Positions 37,690 through 49,100 of a DNA stretch of 64,000 nt are shown here, in pieces. This stretch comes from Antedon mediterranea (lineage: Eukaryota; Echinodermata; Crinoidea; Comatulida; Antedonidae): assembly GCF_964355755.1 (NCBI RefSeq), contig NC_092675.1, forward strand, positions 21,902,912 through 21,966,911, written 5' to 3'. Under the pieces are notes generated by a model. The model searched no databases and was not told the DNA's origin. It worked only from the letters and a program-made list of their open reading frames with translations. Each line of letters starts with the position of its first letter. The stretch's first letter is position 1. The position numbers were made by a program, and so were the translations under genes.

Positions 37690-37860
37690 AAAGGCAAATT
37701 ACTGAAAAATGACAATGCTGTGGGTGTCAGTGGCTGGATCTCAATGAAGATACAAACAAAAGCAAAAAGCTAAATCAAAACAATGAAGTAAAGCAGCCAG
37801 AAAAGTTAGCAGAGCGTTCGGGCAACACTAGCCCTTCATCAGTGCAAGTGAAGGAATTTG
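37690..37860 (-). mobile_element. Penelope-like/retrozyme remnant with a degenerate hammerhead motif
   Basis: On the - strand, CTGATGA (37842-37836) is followed by GGGC, a 7-base loop and GCCC, then GAA (37819-37817) and CGCTCTGCTAACTTTTCTGG. This has the order of a hammerhead ribozyme core (CUGAUGA, stem II, GAAA), with one A of the GAAA box missing. Such motifs accompany Penelope-like elements and retrozymes in animals. No reverse transcriptase frame is seen here. Confidence 0.5.
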
Positions 37861-38324
37861 GATAACGTCATAGTATTATTATATATATATATATATTGCC
37901 ATAAGAGTTCAATTAATAAACGGAATTTCAACAGTATTTCCCTCATGTGGGATTACCTTATAATCATTATTGAATGACTACATGTGGTATAAAAGTAATA
38001 TTAACAGATATACCGGTAAAGGAGTAAAAAATTTAATACGCGATCAATAATTCATATAATAATAAATTCATATAGGCCTCATAACACAACCAAATATGAT
38101 GGAAACATGTTTTAAAAGATATTACTAAAATCAATTCATTGTTCTATAACCACACATAAAAGTTAAAAACAGGTGCATTCCATAGTCATATATTCAGGAC
38201 CAAAATAACATTTTAAGAAAATCCAATCAAATGTTGATATAAAGTTTGTGGTACACCACGTATATTAGTTCTAAAAAGAACTGTTGAGTTTCTCGACGTT
38301 TCAATAAATGTGCTTTGAGACAGT

Positions 38325-38384
38325 AAACCAAACACTTAGTGTCCGAAGCCACCCTTGACAGATCCCGGCTACGGCCCTGGTATA
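38325..38384 (-). mobile_element. hAT-like terminus fragment
   Basis: On the - strand, CAGGGCCGTAGCCGGGATCT resembles the CAG..GCGTAGCC ends of hAT transposons. Only one end is seen; it lies just downstream of the Ig-domain gene's stop. Confidence 0.4.
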
Positions 38385-38409
38385 GTACTTTTCAATTGGA
38401 AGAGGTCAC

Positions 38410-39363
38410 CTAAAGTTTGTTTATGTTTTCTTCTTGTTTTCGTCTGACTGATGAAATCTTCCTGCTCAATTTGGAGTAATTTTTATTATGTTTTCTATGT
38501 GAAAAAAATAGAAAAAATATTAGAAGTACAAATAAACAAAATAAGCCTACGCTTATAATAATGTATAATGTATTCACATGTTGTTTAGGATTGTTTTTCA
38601 GTTGTAGGTTTACAGGCATAGATGTTAGATATCCTGGTGATGTCACAACTGTCTCTTTCAAAGTGTCATTTATGACACAAAGTGGTTTGCTTTCAGAATA
38701 TCTCGGAGCAACTTCATCTGGTACAGTTAGGCCACAAACATAGCGAGAGCCATTTGTATGGATAGATGCCGTTTCTGATTTTTCAATCCAAATGTGTGTG
38801 TTGTTTGATATAATAGGCCAATTGTCATTTGAAGGATTCAATTGTGATATTGCTTCCCACTGTAAATCTGGTTCAGGGTTCGTCTTTTCACTCAAACAGA
38901 TCGCGATGACAGGTTCTCCAATGTTGTAAGCTGACTTTTTAAATCTCACAATTGAATATTCTTCTGATGGTATTTCATGCACGGTAAGCTTCCCAGTTCT
39001 GGAAGTAAGCAGGACATTGCCATTGTATTTCAGATAGCAACGGTAATCTCCTCCATCTTCTCTCTTCAATGCATTAATTCTCAAATAATGTTTATCTATG
39101 TCATATTGATTGTTGATAGTAATACGTTTCAAATCAAATCCATTTCTTTGGTCGCTGATAATGTAAAAATCTTTGTTCCAGATGACATCATATTTAAGCT
39201 TCATGTCTTCTTGGATATCACTAAAGATACAAGTGATGTATGCTTCTCTTCCTTCTACTGCTGCATCATCCATTGGTTCATAAACAAACCTTACCGCAAT
39301 AGTTGTCTGGCAGAATAATATAATGATAAGGATGACAGTGTACTTGCATATATGTTTGTTCAT
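38410..39363 (-). CDS. Type I membrane protein with two Ig-like domains, 317 aa, single coding exon
   Basis: The start is the Met at 39363-39361, because it begins a signal peptide (MNKHICKYTVILIIILFCQT). The 19 extra upstream codons to 39420 cross a TTTTCATTTTCAG acceptor (exon boundary at 39395) and are probably intron, so an upstream 5' UTR exon is expected. Ig domain 1 is about residues 25-128 (Cys45; REDGGDYRCY with Cys109, the D.G.Y.C hallmark). Domain 2 is about 135-230 (Cys156, LQW, SRYVCGLTV with Cys210). There are N-glycosylation sequons at Asn187, Asn204 and Asn232, one transmembrane segment (about 266-287) and a basic tail of about 30 residues with a YSKL (YxxL) motif but no full ITIM. 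It is likely a cell-surface recognition or adhesion receptor; ligand unknown. The family is not identified beyond the Ig superfamily. Confidence 0.85.
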   Translation of the reverse strand: MNKHICKYTVILIIILFCQTTIAVRFVYEPMDDAAVEGREAYITCIFSDIQEDMKLKYDVIWNKDFYIISDQRNGFDLKRITINNQYDIDKHYLRINALKREDGGDYRCYLKYNGNVLLTSRTGKLTVHEIPSEEYSIVRFKKSAYNIGEPVIAICLSEKTNPEPDLQWEAISQLNPSNDNWPIISNNTHIWIEKSETASIHTNGSRYVCGLTVPDEVAPRYSESKPLCVINDTLKETVVTSPGYLTSMPVNLQLKNNPKQHVNTLYIIISVGLFCLFVLLIFFLFFSHRKHNKNYSKLSRKISSVRRKQEENINKL

Positions 39364-39960
39364 TGTTGCTTCTGTGTTCAGATAATTACTATAACCTGAA
39401 AATGAAAATTGTTTATACATTAGAAATGCAAAGCAAACAATGTTATTAACAATGTTCCACTACAACTTCAGTATGAATATATACTATACTTTCCTAACGA
39501 TGACTTACTTTCAATGTCAATGAATATCGTAAAGCATGGTTATCTTTTGTGAATGTTGTTTCTGGATATTATTTGCTACCAACATTATTTCTCCCCTCTC
39601 CCTTTTAAAAAATGCAAGTGCAAATGTAATCTGGAAAAGTTAAAGATGTACAATTGTGAATATGAAAAATTAGCACATACAGTACCTTTAAATTTGATAA
39701 TCAATGCATTTGACTCTTTGCAACAACAAAATGTAACCAACTCAAAGTTGTACTCAAATGATACGATTTATTATGATCAGTCACTTTTATTCAGCACGAT
39801 TACTTCCCTCATAAAGTACAATGATTATCATTTTAAGATAAAACACACTTGTTAATGCTATGGTATCATCGTATTATTTGAACAAAATTATGTAAAATAA
39901 ATACAAATTTAGCTATCAAGCTAATTGTATTTACCAACTGAAACTTAGATTGTGACACTA
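39364..39960 (-). other. Upstream region of the Ig-domain gene
   Basis: 39364-39395 is the rest of the coding exon's 5' UTR after a splice acceptor. Farther upstream no 5' exon or promoter can be picked by eye. A 100-codon + strand frame at 39553-39855 is AT-rich and unrecognised. Confidence 0.4.
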
Positions 39961-40712
39961 TATTATTATTATTATTATTATTATTTATTGCCAAAAACCA
40001 GTTACAAACAAACAAAACACAGAAACTAAGGGAGTAGGCAGGAACCTAAAAGTGAACCTAATCACTATAACAAGAGTTCAGGTTCCGTACTCCCAAAGTA
40101 ACAACAATGATATAAAATAAACTATATAAAAATATTTAAAAAACAAATAGACGAATCAACAGTGTCAATATAAAATAAACGGATAAAATACATAATAGTC
40201 GATTCAACAAAGTCAATATAAAACATGTGATTTAAGTGAATTTAAAAATATTTGAAAACTGTCTAAAATTAAAGAATTTTTAATCATTTCCGGTAATTCT
40301 TCCCACAACCTAGAGAATATATTAATAGCGGAATGATGAAGACAATTGGTTCGAGCATAGTGATGAATGAACTTAAGTGTATCAAGGTGACGGCCATTAA
40401 CGACTAAAGATTGACGAACACTACTACAATCAACCGTTCCAATAAGTGATTTACAAACAAAGGATAACAGAAGATAATTTCTTCGATTAGATAGTGTAGG
40501 CCAATTTAGCTTAGTGAGACGTTCCTCGTATTCCATTTCACCTCTTGTTTGTTTAAGGACAAGCCTAGTAGCCCTTCGCTGGACTGCCTCGATACGTTCT
40601 GTAAGTTTTTTGGTTCGAGGCAACCACGCTGGGACACCATATTCAAGGATGGGGACAATGAGAGCTTTATAGAGTGAGAAAATAGCTGAAGGGGATGATC
40701 CTCCTGCAATAC
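39961..40712 (-). mobile_element. 5'-truncated CR1-like non-LTR retrotransposon, RT C-terminus
   Basis: The - strand frame from about 40710 to 40213 reads SLYKALIVPILEYGVPAWLP, then RTKKLTERIEAVQRRATRLV, EERLTKLNWPTLSNRRNYLL and a tail ending at SHVLY-stop. This is the C-terminal (thumb and beyond) region of CR1/L2/Jockey-type ORF2. A 3' UTR (40212-39985) and a (TAA)n tail on the - strand follow, seen as (ATT)n at 39961-39985. The catalytic RT part and the endonuclease are absent. It is truncated next to an AT-rich repeat at 40713-40750. Confidence 0.9.
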
Positions 40713-40758
40713 TAGTAATTAATTATTATTTATTAATTATTATTAATTAACCACTTTT

Positions 40759-41267
40759 GGTGGGATGATTCGGCCCACTTTTGGGCCAAAACATCACACT
40801 TTGTGGGCCGAAATGTCTCACTTTAGACCAAATTCATATTCTTTTTTTTTGGTATTTATTAAGTTTTCAAAGGTGTTTAACAATCCGTATTTTATTGATA
40901 TTGACAATATTGATATAATATATATAATAAATTACTAAAAAAGGTAATTTTATATTCAATTTATTACTTCGAAAACCTTGTTTATTTCGTGCATTCGCCA
41001 AGCGGCCAACAGAGGGCTAACTTGTTTACATCGTTCGTGTGACTAAAAAATGATCACTTTCGACAATGTTTTCAAAAGGTTTGCTTTATTGCATCTTTAT
41101 TCTAGTAGTACTACCCAATAGTCTCTCTGAAAATAAAGTTTGGGGAAAAAAGCTTATTTTATGCTTATAAAATGCATATCAAATCCGGTAAATTTAAGTG
41201 TGCCGAATCGTGCCGGCCCAAATCGTCCCCGGGCCGAATCGTCTCAGGGTCGAATTGTCCCGTTACC
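40759..41267. mobile_element. Repeat element with GATTCGGCCC subterminal arrays, about 510 bp
   Basis: The left end GGTGGGATGATTCGGCCC and the right end (reverse complement) GGTAACGGGACAATTCGACC flank an AT-rich core. Each side has two to four quasi-tandem units of the type GACGATTCGGCCC, spaced about 16 bases. The fragment at 12455 matches the right end. Mobility is inferred from the inverted ends and the second copy; no target duplication is clear. Confidence 0.6.
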
Positions 41268-41699
41268 GTGCTTTACACTCCAGAGTGGGCTTATGTCTGC
41301 ATCAGTGCAAATATATTTAATGACACCACCGTAATTATGACATTGTTGATTACTATTCATTTTGTATACTATTCTAAAATATATATACTGTATACATTAT
41401 TCAATGATGAATTGGTTATTGCAAGGTCATTGTATCCATAAATATTAGGCCTATACAGTTTAAGATATGTACTGTATATGAGCAATTATCCTTTTTTGTC
41501 TACATCTGCCATATGGCATTTACTATTGTGAAGGTATAGTAATTAGCATTTGACTGTAGTAAGCGATTATAACTCTGAAGATAATAGGTATTTTTTTAAA
41601 ATAATTAATGTCTATATAGTGTCAAAATTAATTTTATATGGAATAATTTGGACACATAAAATAAATCTTTAATTACAAACTTACATAATGTTTTTTTAT

Positions 41700-41884
41700 A
41701 AAGTGGTTATGAGCGCTCACTGGCTAAACCCAGGGGTCCTATAACTTTTGGGGCCACTGAGCAGGGCTTAGAGGAAAAAGCCAGGCATTAAAATATGTTG
41801 AAAAAGCTGTAGCTGTACCATTTGGACCACTTAGGATCCCTAAACCATGGGCCTGAGGCCTCTGCGTTACGCCACTGTTTCTAT
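41700..41884. mobile_element. hAT-like remnant
   Basis: Ends, on the - strand, with CAGTGGCGTAACGCAGAGGC, a typical hAT-type terminus (about 41873). Internally GGGGCCACTGAGCAGGGC and CCATTTGGACCACTTAGGAT. The left terminus is not clear. Confidence 0.5.
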
Positions 41885-41889
41885 GTCCA

Positions 41890-44515
41890 GTATAGTAGGG
41901 TACACTTTTCTATGCCAGGCTTACTTTGCATAACCAAGTAGCTGGATGTAATGCATACTTACGATGAACCTATTCTATGCTGTCTCTCATCATTACGTTA
42001 CATATGAAGCGACCTTTACGTAGCACTAGAACTTGTTTTTATTGACTGTTAACATCAGCTTTAATTAGGCAGGTTTATATATAATTATATAAGTATTTAC
42101 TGTTCATATTGTTAATCCATGATTATTAATCCATGATTATTTTTGTCTTTAGTCAATCGTGTATTACATACTACACAAATTACATTGTGACTATATTATA
42201 TTTGGACTGATAAATAACTATACAGTAAATAAAACCATGTTTTTACTCTACTATTGTCTAACGTTTCTGCATAGAATACCACAAGACGAGATTACTAAAG
42301 CATAGATTAACACCTGGTTGTAATCCACGATTATACGATTATATCTCTACCAAGTATAGATTATTTAATCTAGAATAATCACTTGTTATAAAGTCAATTA
42401 GTTATTCACTATCTACTATTTGTATCTATTATGTTGTGCTTTGGTAAATTCCACAGAATTTTGTCATTAATAATTACAGTTGAACTTGTAGCTTATCTAT
42501 GGTAGCCACCGCACTATTCATAGTGGATTTTAATTTTAAATAAGTCTTGGATTATGATATACTTTATTTTAACCCTGACAAATTAAAATCAATGCCATAT
42601 CTTTTTTTTTATTTTTAAAACATACTTGTGATGTATATAATCGGATATGTTTCATATGTGTATTTTATTTACTCTTATATAAACATGATTTTTTTTTCTC
42701 CTTGACAAAAAATCCAGGTGCATCTAAACATGAACTCTATAAAAATGCTCAATAAAACCAACATGAATTCATCTTCGAAAATGTTTTCATCTGGTTGTTA
42801 TAATAACTCTGTATATAATTCTTTACATTAAACCGTACATATTCATGAATGGTTTAACATAAGAATGATACAACATTAATTCATTTACATTTAGTCTTGA
42901 CCTGTTTCTTCTGCTAACAAACAAGAAATTTTGTTGAGTGAACATTTTTTCTGACATTCCTTCATAGAAGCAGTTGTGTTAATCTTCAAATATTAAAGCA
43001 ACCCGTACTCTTTGCATTTTATACTTTAGCTATTAAATTTCATTGAGCTATTAATTATTTACTTTGTATTGTATATACAGTACATTTTAATAGGAACAGT
43101 TCACCTAAATGATGGAATAACAATTTTAGTTAAATTCACCTGTTATATACTAAAACATATCTGCAGATAGTCATGTGTGTTGCAGAAAGGGGAAATATTT
43201 TTAATTGTGTAAAAATAATTAATACTGGAGCCAGTAATATAATGAAATTACTAGAATATTTGCACTATTACTTCTATAACTGATTGTTCAAAAGTTAATC
43301 AATATATACAGTTTTTAACAGACCGACTTTAAACTAGACTATGCACCTATTGTTTAAATGTTAATTGTATTTATTCTGGTCCTCAAGCTTAACTGGAAAC
43401 TGAGGAAATTCAGATTAGGCCCCACGCGGACTGACGAAAAGTCATTCTGTGCATGCTTAGAAGCATAGGCACATTCACAGAATGACTTTTGAGCTGCATA
43501 GTCACTTTCCGCCTTATGAAATACCCAACCCAAATTAGCCCTACCACAGTTAGCATGGTCTCATTTCATCAATGTGCTGCCCTCGCTCTTTGTAGACTTG
43601 TGTCTAAATCTCCAGATCAGATTATTAGGACTTATGAAAAAATGATTAAAATATAGATTACATTCACATGTATCCACTTATATAACAACATTTAATTGAC
43701 AGTTCGTGCACAAACATTTCCTGCATGTAACTATCCTCTTGTGTTGCTAAATTAATACAAGGTCACTTCTCAGTCTCTTTCTACATGTAATGTATAAAAT
43801 AATATAATTTGCTTTGCATCATCATAAGAAAAACTGTATCTACATGTATCTGTATGTCTTTCAGAACGAAGTATATCTGTACTATATCCACATATCAGTT
43901 TGTGTTTGTAGTTTTATATTTGGTACTGTACTGGTATACCATATACCTTGAAATATGGTTGATTGTGACCTTGGGAATATTTTATGTTGTGGCGTACTAG
44001 TATCATCATCAAGTAATGTATCTGTTCAATGTTTGTTCCCAATTTTAATCTAGTTTGTACATTATCACTATTAGGTGAGTTGTTGTTAAATTACATTTTT
44101 CAGTTGTCAAAAACTTTTCCCAGCTAGTGATCACTTTTTAAACTTTGATATACTGTATAACATTAACCAAATATCGTTTTATTTGGAATATATTATCAGT
44201 GGTTTGTCATGGGACTATTTTGAAATTAGTGCATTTTAAGAAATCATTGAAATACACATTAATTATTTAGCTTATAAGGTACTATTCAAAAAATTGAAAA
44301 GATAGATACTTTCATATCAGGGGCCTGTTACATGGAAGTTTTTATTTTAAAATATTTGTATATGCATATCTACTGTATGACAAACCAACCCTTTCTGATT
44401 CAAATTTAATTTTTAAGAAAAAGCAGGCTAAACATTGTGCCTGTGTCTGCTTGTGTAGTAACAGAGAACAAGAAGAAGTAGTAACACATTAATTTTGGCT
44501 AACAATTGCGATATT
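41890..44515. other. AT-rich intergenic DNA, no gene seen
   Basis: Contains a hairpin at 43437-43490, with arms AAAAGTCATTCTGTG and CACAGAATGACTTTT around a 24-base loop. Otherwise plain. Confidence 0.5.
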
Positions 44516-44519
44516 ATTT

Positions 44520-44850
44520 ATTTCTTGTTTCAAGAGGGTGACCCAGCCAGCGGAAGCTGATTTTAAGGGGCCCTCAACAATACAACATAAAAAATCACAA
44601 GTAAAAATATATTAAAATAGTTAAAATTGAATAAAGAATAAATATAAAAATGTAAATAGAAATGCAAAACAGTAAAAGGTGAGGAAGATAAAAATTTAAA
44701 AAGTGTCATTATTAAGCATAAAATTCTTTAATTTACTTTTAAAATTTAAAAAGGTATTGTAATTTCTAATAAAAACGTCTAACGAGTTAAAATATGTAGG
44801 TCCTTTATAATTAAAAGAATGTTTAAAAAGTTCGCACAATATTGACTATT
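44520..44850 (-). mobile_element. 3' end of a second non-LTR retrotransposon
   Basis: A - strand frame from about 44835 to 44696 reads FNYKGPTYFNSLDVFIRNYN, TFLNFKSKLKNFML and ends NNDTF-stop. It has the (K/R)GP..WNSL...FK.KLK..L pattern of CR1-type RT tails, with W replaced by F. A 3' UTR ends with GGTCACCCTCTTGAAACAAG and AAATAAATAA near 44520. It is a different family from the copy at 39961. Confidence 0.7.
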
Positions 44851-45224
44851 TCAATTAATACTGCGAGTTTTCTCAAAGATGCGTTGTTAAAGTAAAACTG
44901 GGGTGTCTCAATTATTTGTCTGATTTTGTAGTGATCTCAGAAAGTAAAGTAAAAACACAAATAAGGCAAAATAAAATCCAAATGTAGTGCAACTTAACAA
45001 ATAAATTGATTCAATTTAGTTTTCTAGATATGCTCATAATGCAACCAATTATCATCACCTGTCCTAACAATGACATTATTATTTGTACATGTCTCACATG
45101 ACACAGGTGCCAGTTATATATCTTTTATTTAATGAGTCATCCATGCTTAAGTAATTCTATCAGATTTTATTAAATTATTAAACAAATTTCCATCTGTTGT
45201 TAGTAAATGAGATGATTTTGTGTA

Positions 45225-46165
45225 ATAATGTAATTTTGCCCTTTTTATGACCGAACATCAGGTTTTCACACTAATTATGGTTGTCCATGAAAAGCAAGTA
45301 GTATTACCAAACTTAGAGCATTAACTTATTTATTTTTTTCTGATTCCATGTACCAGGCATACTGTATTGTTTTTATAAAAAAGTATCTGTTATTTTTTAT
45401 ATTACTCAAGTGTTGTTTTGATGTTGTATATCTACATGTATTATATTTTCTTTATATGTATTAATCCAGTTAATGGTGGTTGTTGGATGATCTAGAAATA
45501 AAATAAAAATGCAAGCATGAATGCTTGGCTTTGTTTTTGTTATTCGTATATTAAAACCAAATATGGCTGTGCATCTTCAAGAAAGAGCAGTTAGGTTCCT
45601 ACAAAATTATGGTTTCCCATGAAATTAAAAGCATTATATATGGATGCCATTAGGAAGAACAATAATATGCAAGAATGAATGCTTTGGTTTTATTTTTGGC
45701 TGCTTATGACCAAATATGGCATCTTTTGAGGAAATACTATAGTACTTAGTAGTATAGTAGGCTCCCACATTAATTATGGTTGTTTAGTTTCCTTGCTAGT
45801 TTTTTTTCTTGCTAGTTTAACTGTACAGTACTTTGTATATAAGTAGACGAATGAAGGGTGTGGCCACCAGAGCATCAATCTATATTAAGTAAATGCTTTG
45901 ATTTCCATTTTGCCCTGCATATGAGCAAGTATACCATTTTTTGTCATATGAAGAGCCATGTGGTTCCCACCATAATTAGGCTTGTCCATAGAAAGGAAGT
46001 ATTTTATTATTTTCCACTAAGTTAATAAATGTCATTGAGTCGGAACCGCAGCATGCAATATATAATATGGACGGCTTTTTTATGCTGCTTATAACCAAAT
46101 ATGGCATCATTTCAATGTAAATCATAATGGGAAAAATATATCTTTTATTAAAGTATAGTCTTAAG
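45225..46165 (+). repeat. Decayed tandem array, about five units of 150-250 bp
   Basis: The unit is built on GAATGCTTTGGTTTTATTTT, TGCTTATGACCAAATATGGC, then an ATCTT.AA..A.AGAGC block and ATTATGGTTGTCCATG.AAAG. Copies centre near 45250, 45560, 45700, 45930 and 46090. Copies are strongly diverged and partly incomplete. Confidence 0.65.
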
Positions 46166-46169
46166 AAGT

Positions 46170-49100
46170 GTGCCATATATATTGCATTTAATTTTAAATT
46201 TCTTGATTATTTTCAAAGCTCCTGAGGCTTAGAATAATAACCATATTATAAACAACGTCATTATGAACAACACACTAACAATAAATAGGAATGATATCAA
46301 TATACTTATGAATATTTTGATTATGTATTAATAGATATACCTGAAGGCCATATCCTCAACCTATTTTTATTTTAATCATTTCATTTTGATATCCGATATT
46401 ATTCCGCACATAATTAGTCTGTAAATGATCAGTTTGATAACTAAACTCAATGCAGTGACTGTGTATATTTTATCTTGACTATTGGAATTTTCTGTTTAGA
46501 TTTCAGCATATTTGTTTATTTTACTGGGATTTATATTTTGTCAAGGTATGTTTTTTATATCAATTCATATTCGTAACTCTATTTGTCATGTTAAGTCAAT
46601 TTAAATTAGCAACCTATAATTTTATTCTGCAACATGTTTTTGTGCAATTTAATTTTTAAGTTCTTACTATAATTTACATATATTATTATTATTATTTTAC
46701 TTATATATTTCATTGATGTTTCCTCAAATCTGTGCAATTTCAAAGATTTTATGTATAATTTTTCTTACTGTCGCATCATTCAATCAAAACATCCCTATTA
46801 CCTACTTCAGTAATAATCATACATGACATTATTGATTATATATATATATATTTTGATATTGATTTGTGATATGTGACAACACAAGTGCTATGTTTTGTGA
46901 CCCTTAAAAATGTAATCAATACAACTCAAATGTTCTATTAATAAATAATACAGATTTCAATCATTGCTTCACTGGTTGATTGAGGTTTTCCCACAATGTG
47001 TCGGTATAATTTATTGCATACTTCAATTACTATCTGTTTATACATTGCTGTTTCATAAATCATTATTTGTATCCAAATAGTTTCAATCTGTCACATTAAC
47101 AGTTTCATAGAAAAATCTATTTACCATATTGTGATATACAATAGAAACACCCAGCTTTTAGAGATCCCTATTCAGGAGACATGTTTCTGTGAAACAAGTA
47201 AGGGGAAAGTTCTGTTTCAACACATGGTCAACCCCTATTTAGGAGACAATTTGTAGGCTCTAAAAGTGTACTCTAATAGGGTACAACAAAAAAGGTAGGC
47301 ATTGTGGAAAACAAATAATAACTGAGTCGAGAGAGAATTTGTAAATTTTATGTGCATAATGTTTGAATTCTGTAACATAATATGGGAATAAAATGTGAAA
47401 AAGTCTGTTTAATCAGATGCTGTAGCTGAAGGCAGTGTAATCATTCCAGGGATATCATTTCTGGTTCTTTCACACCAATAAGCTAAGAATAACAACAACA
47501 TAGGTATAGTGCTTTGTTGTGTTTGTTGGTTTAAGGTATCCTGTGTTCTCTCGAGTGTCATTTAGTTTTCAGTTCTTAATTAGGAGGATGCTATCAAATA
47601 GCTACTAACACCTTTCCTGTAGTGGATTTATTAAAGAAAAGCTTGACCACAAATACAACTGCCTGGTAGTCTGTAGGTCAGTTTAGTTTGTTATCAGCTA
47701 TTAGAACAAATGTTTTTATAGGATTGTTTTTTTTCTGTACAGAGGAAGAGGTATGATGGAATAAATGTAAGTTGTTTTCAAGCAGTTAACTATATAAGGA
47801 AATTATCAACTCAAGATAAAAATTTATTATAAGAACAAAGTTGAGCCTGGAATGAATCTTAGTCAACATTTTATAGTTTAATTGTAAAAACAAAATTCTT
47901 TTTTTTTATTTGCATGAAAACAAAACCTTTATGCCTGATGTTAGAAATAGAGTATCATTATATAGAAATAAAAAAATGCCTTCTTGGAAAATTTATTTGT
48001 GAGCTCTAACTAATACTATATAAATGGTTTTTCTAATACACATGTCAACAGTGATAATACATCTAATGTGAACTATGCCAGAATAATAAATAATACAAGC
48101 ATGTTTGTAGTTTGCAACGTTGATCTTTGATATTAGTTGCATGACTATCCAAGTGCATGTACGTTAATCAATGATGGTTTACTCAATATAATTAGAGCCT
48201 ACTATGCACTTACTAAGAAAGGTAATAGGACATTTACTAAGCATACAAATTAGTAACACTATACATTAAAGTAGCATGAAATTGATAGTACATGTGATCT
48301 TACAAGTAAAATCACAGTTTCAAAGATATATGAATTTCGAGTTTAGTCTAAATTTTGTTCACATTTCAATATTATACATTACTATATTATAGCTACAATT
48401 TAGTTTAGTTTGTATTTTATATATTATGATTATTAACATTTAATTTTGACAAGATGTTTTTCTTTGTTGACGTTGTATGCTTAGAAATTACGAAATGAAT
48501 ATATATTACAAAAATTGATAATAAATATTCATTATGAAGTATTTCTAAATACAAATGTGCAATTCTGATTTAAGAATTTTTTTAAAAGAATTCTTATGTT
48601 GGCAAAAAATAAAATTGTTAAAAACACTCTATTATTGTTCATACTGTAGATTACAATAATATAAATTTAAAGGAAGGATGTCAGAGACTGCTAAAGATGG
48701 AGACCAGAGTTTATAACTTTCTTCATTTGTTATAACAATTTTTAGGGGTAATAACCATAATTTCCATAATTTGAAGAAGCATATATAGTTTCTGAATGTA
48801 CATAGAAATGACTAATTGTGTTTAACTTTGTATTCTGAAGATTCTTATCAAAACTGAAAACCGTGGCCCATATAGCCGGTGTCTGAATCAACTAAATTGA
48901 CTGTATCATTTAATTTCCCAAAGACAATTTTCCCATTGCCTTGTTAATTTATGTACCTAGCATGCATAGCAAGTGCTATGATTGAGTATATTTTTCATTT
49001 TGATTGGGATTATATTTCTTAATACTAATATAATTGTTGTTCTAATGAATCACTTTCAAAGTTTTCTTTGCACAGGATGTACGTGACAATGACAAACATA

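Noticed and set aside
38560-39318. Plus-strand frames opposite the Ig-domain gene
   Set aside because: They are shadows of the minus-strand coding exon.
42477-42535. CAGTTGAACTTGTAGC as a pogo-like transposon end
   Set aside because: Only one end is visible and it has no match to the element at 4008-4522 beyond the first few bases.
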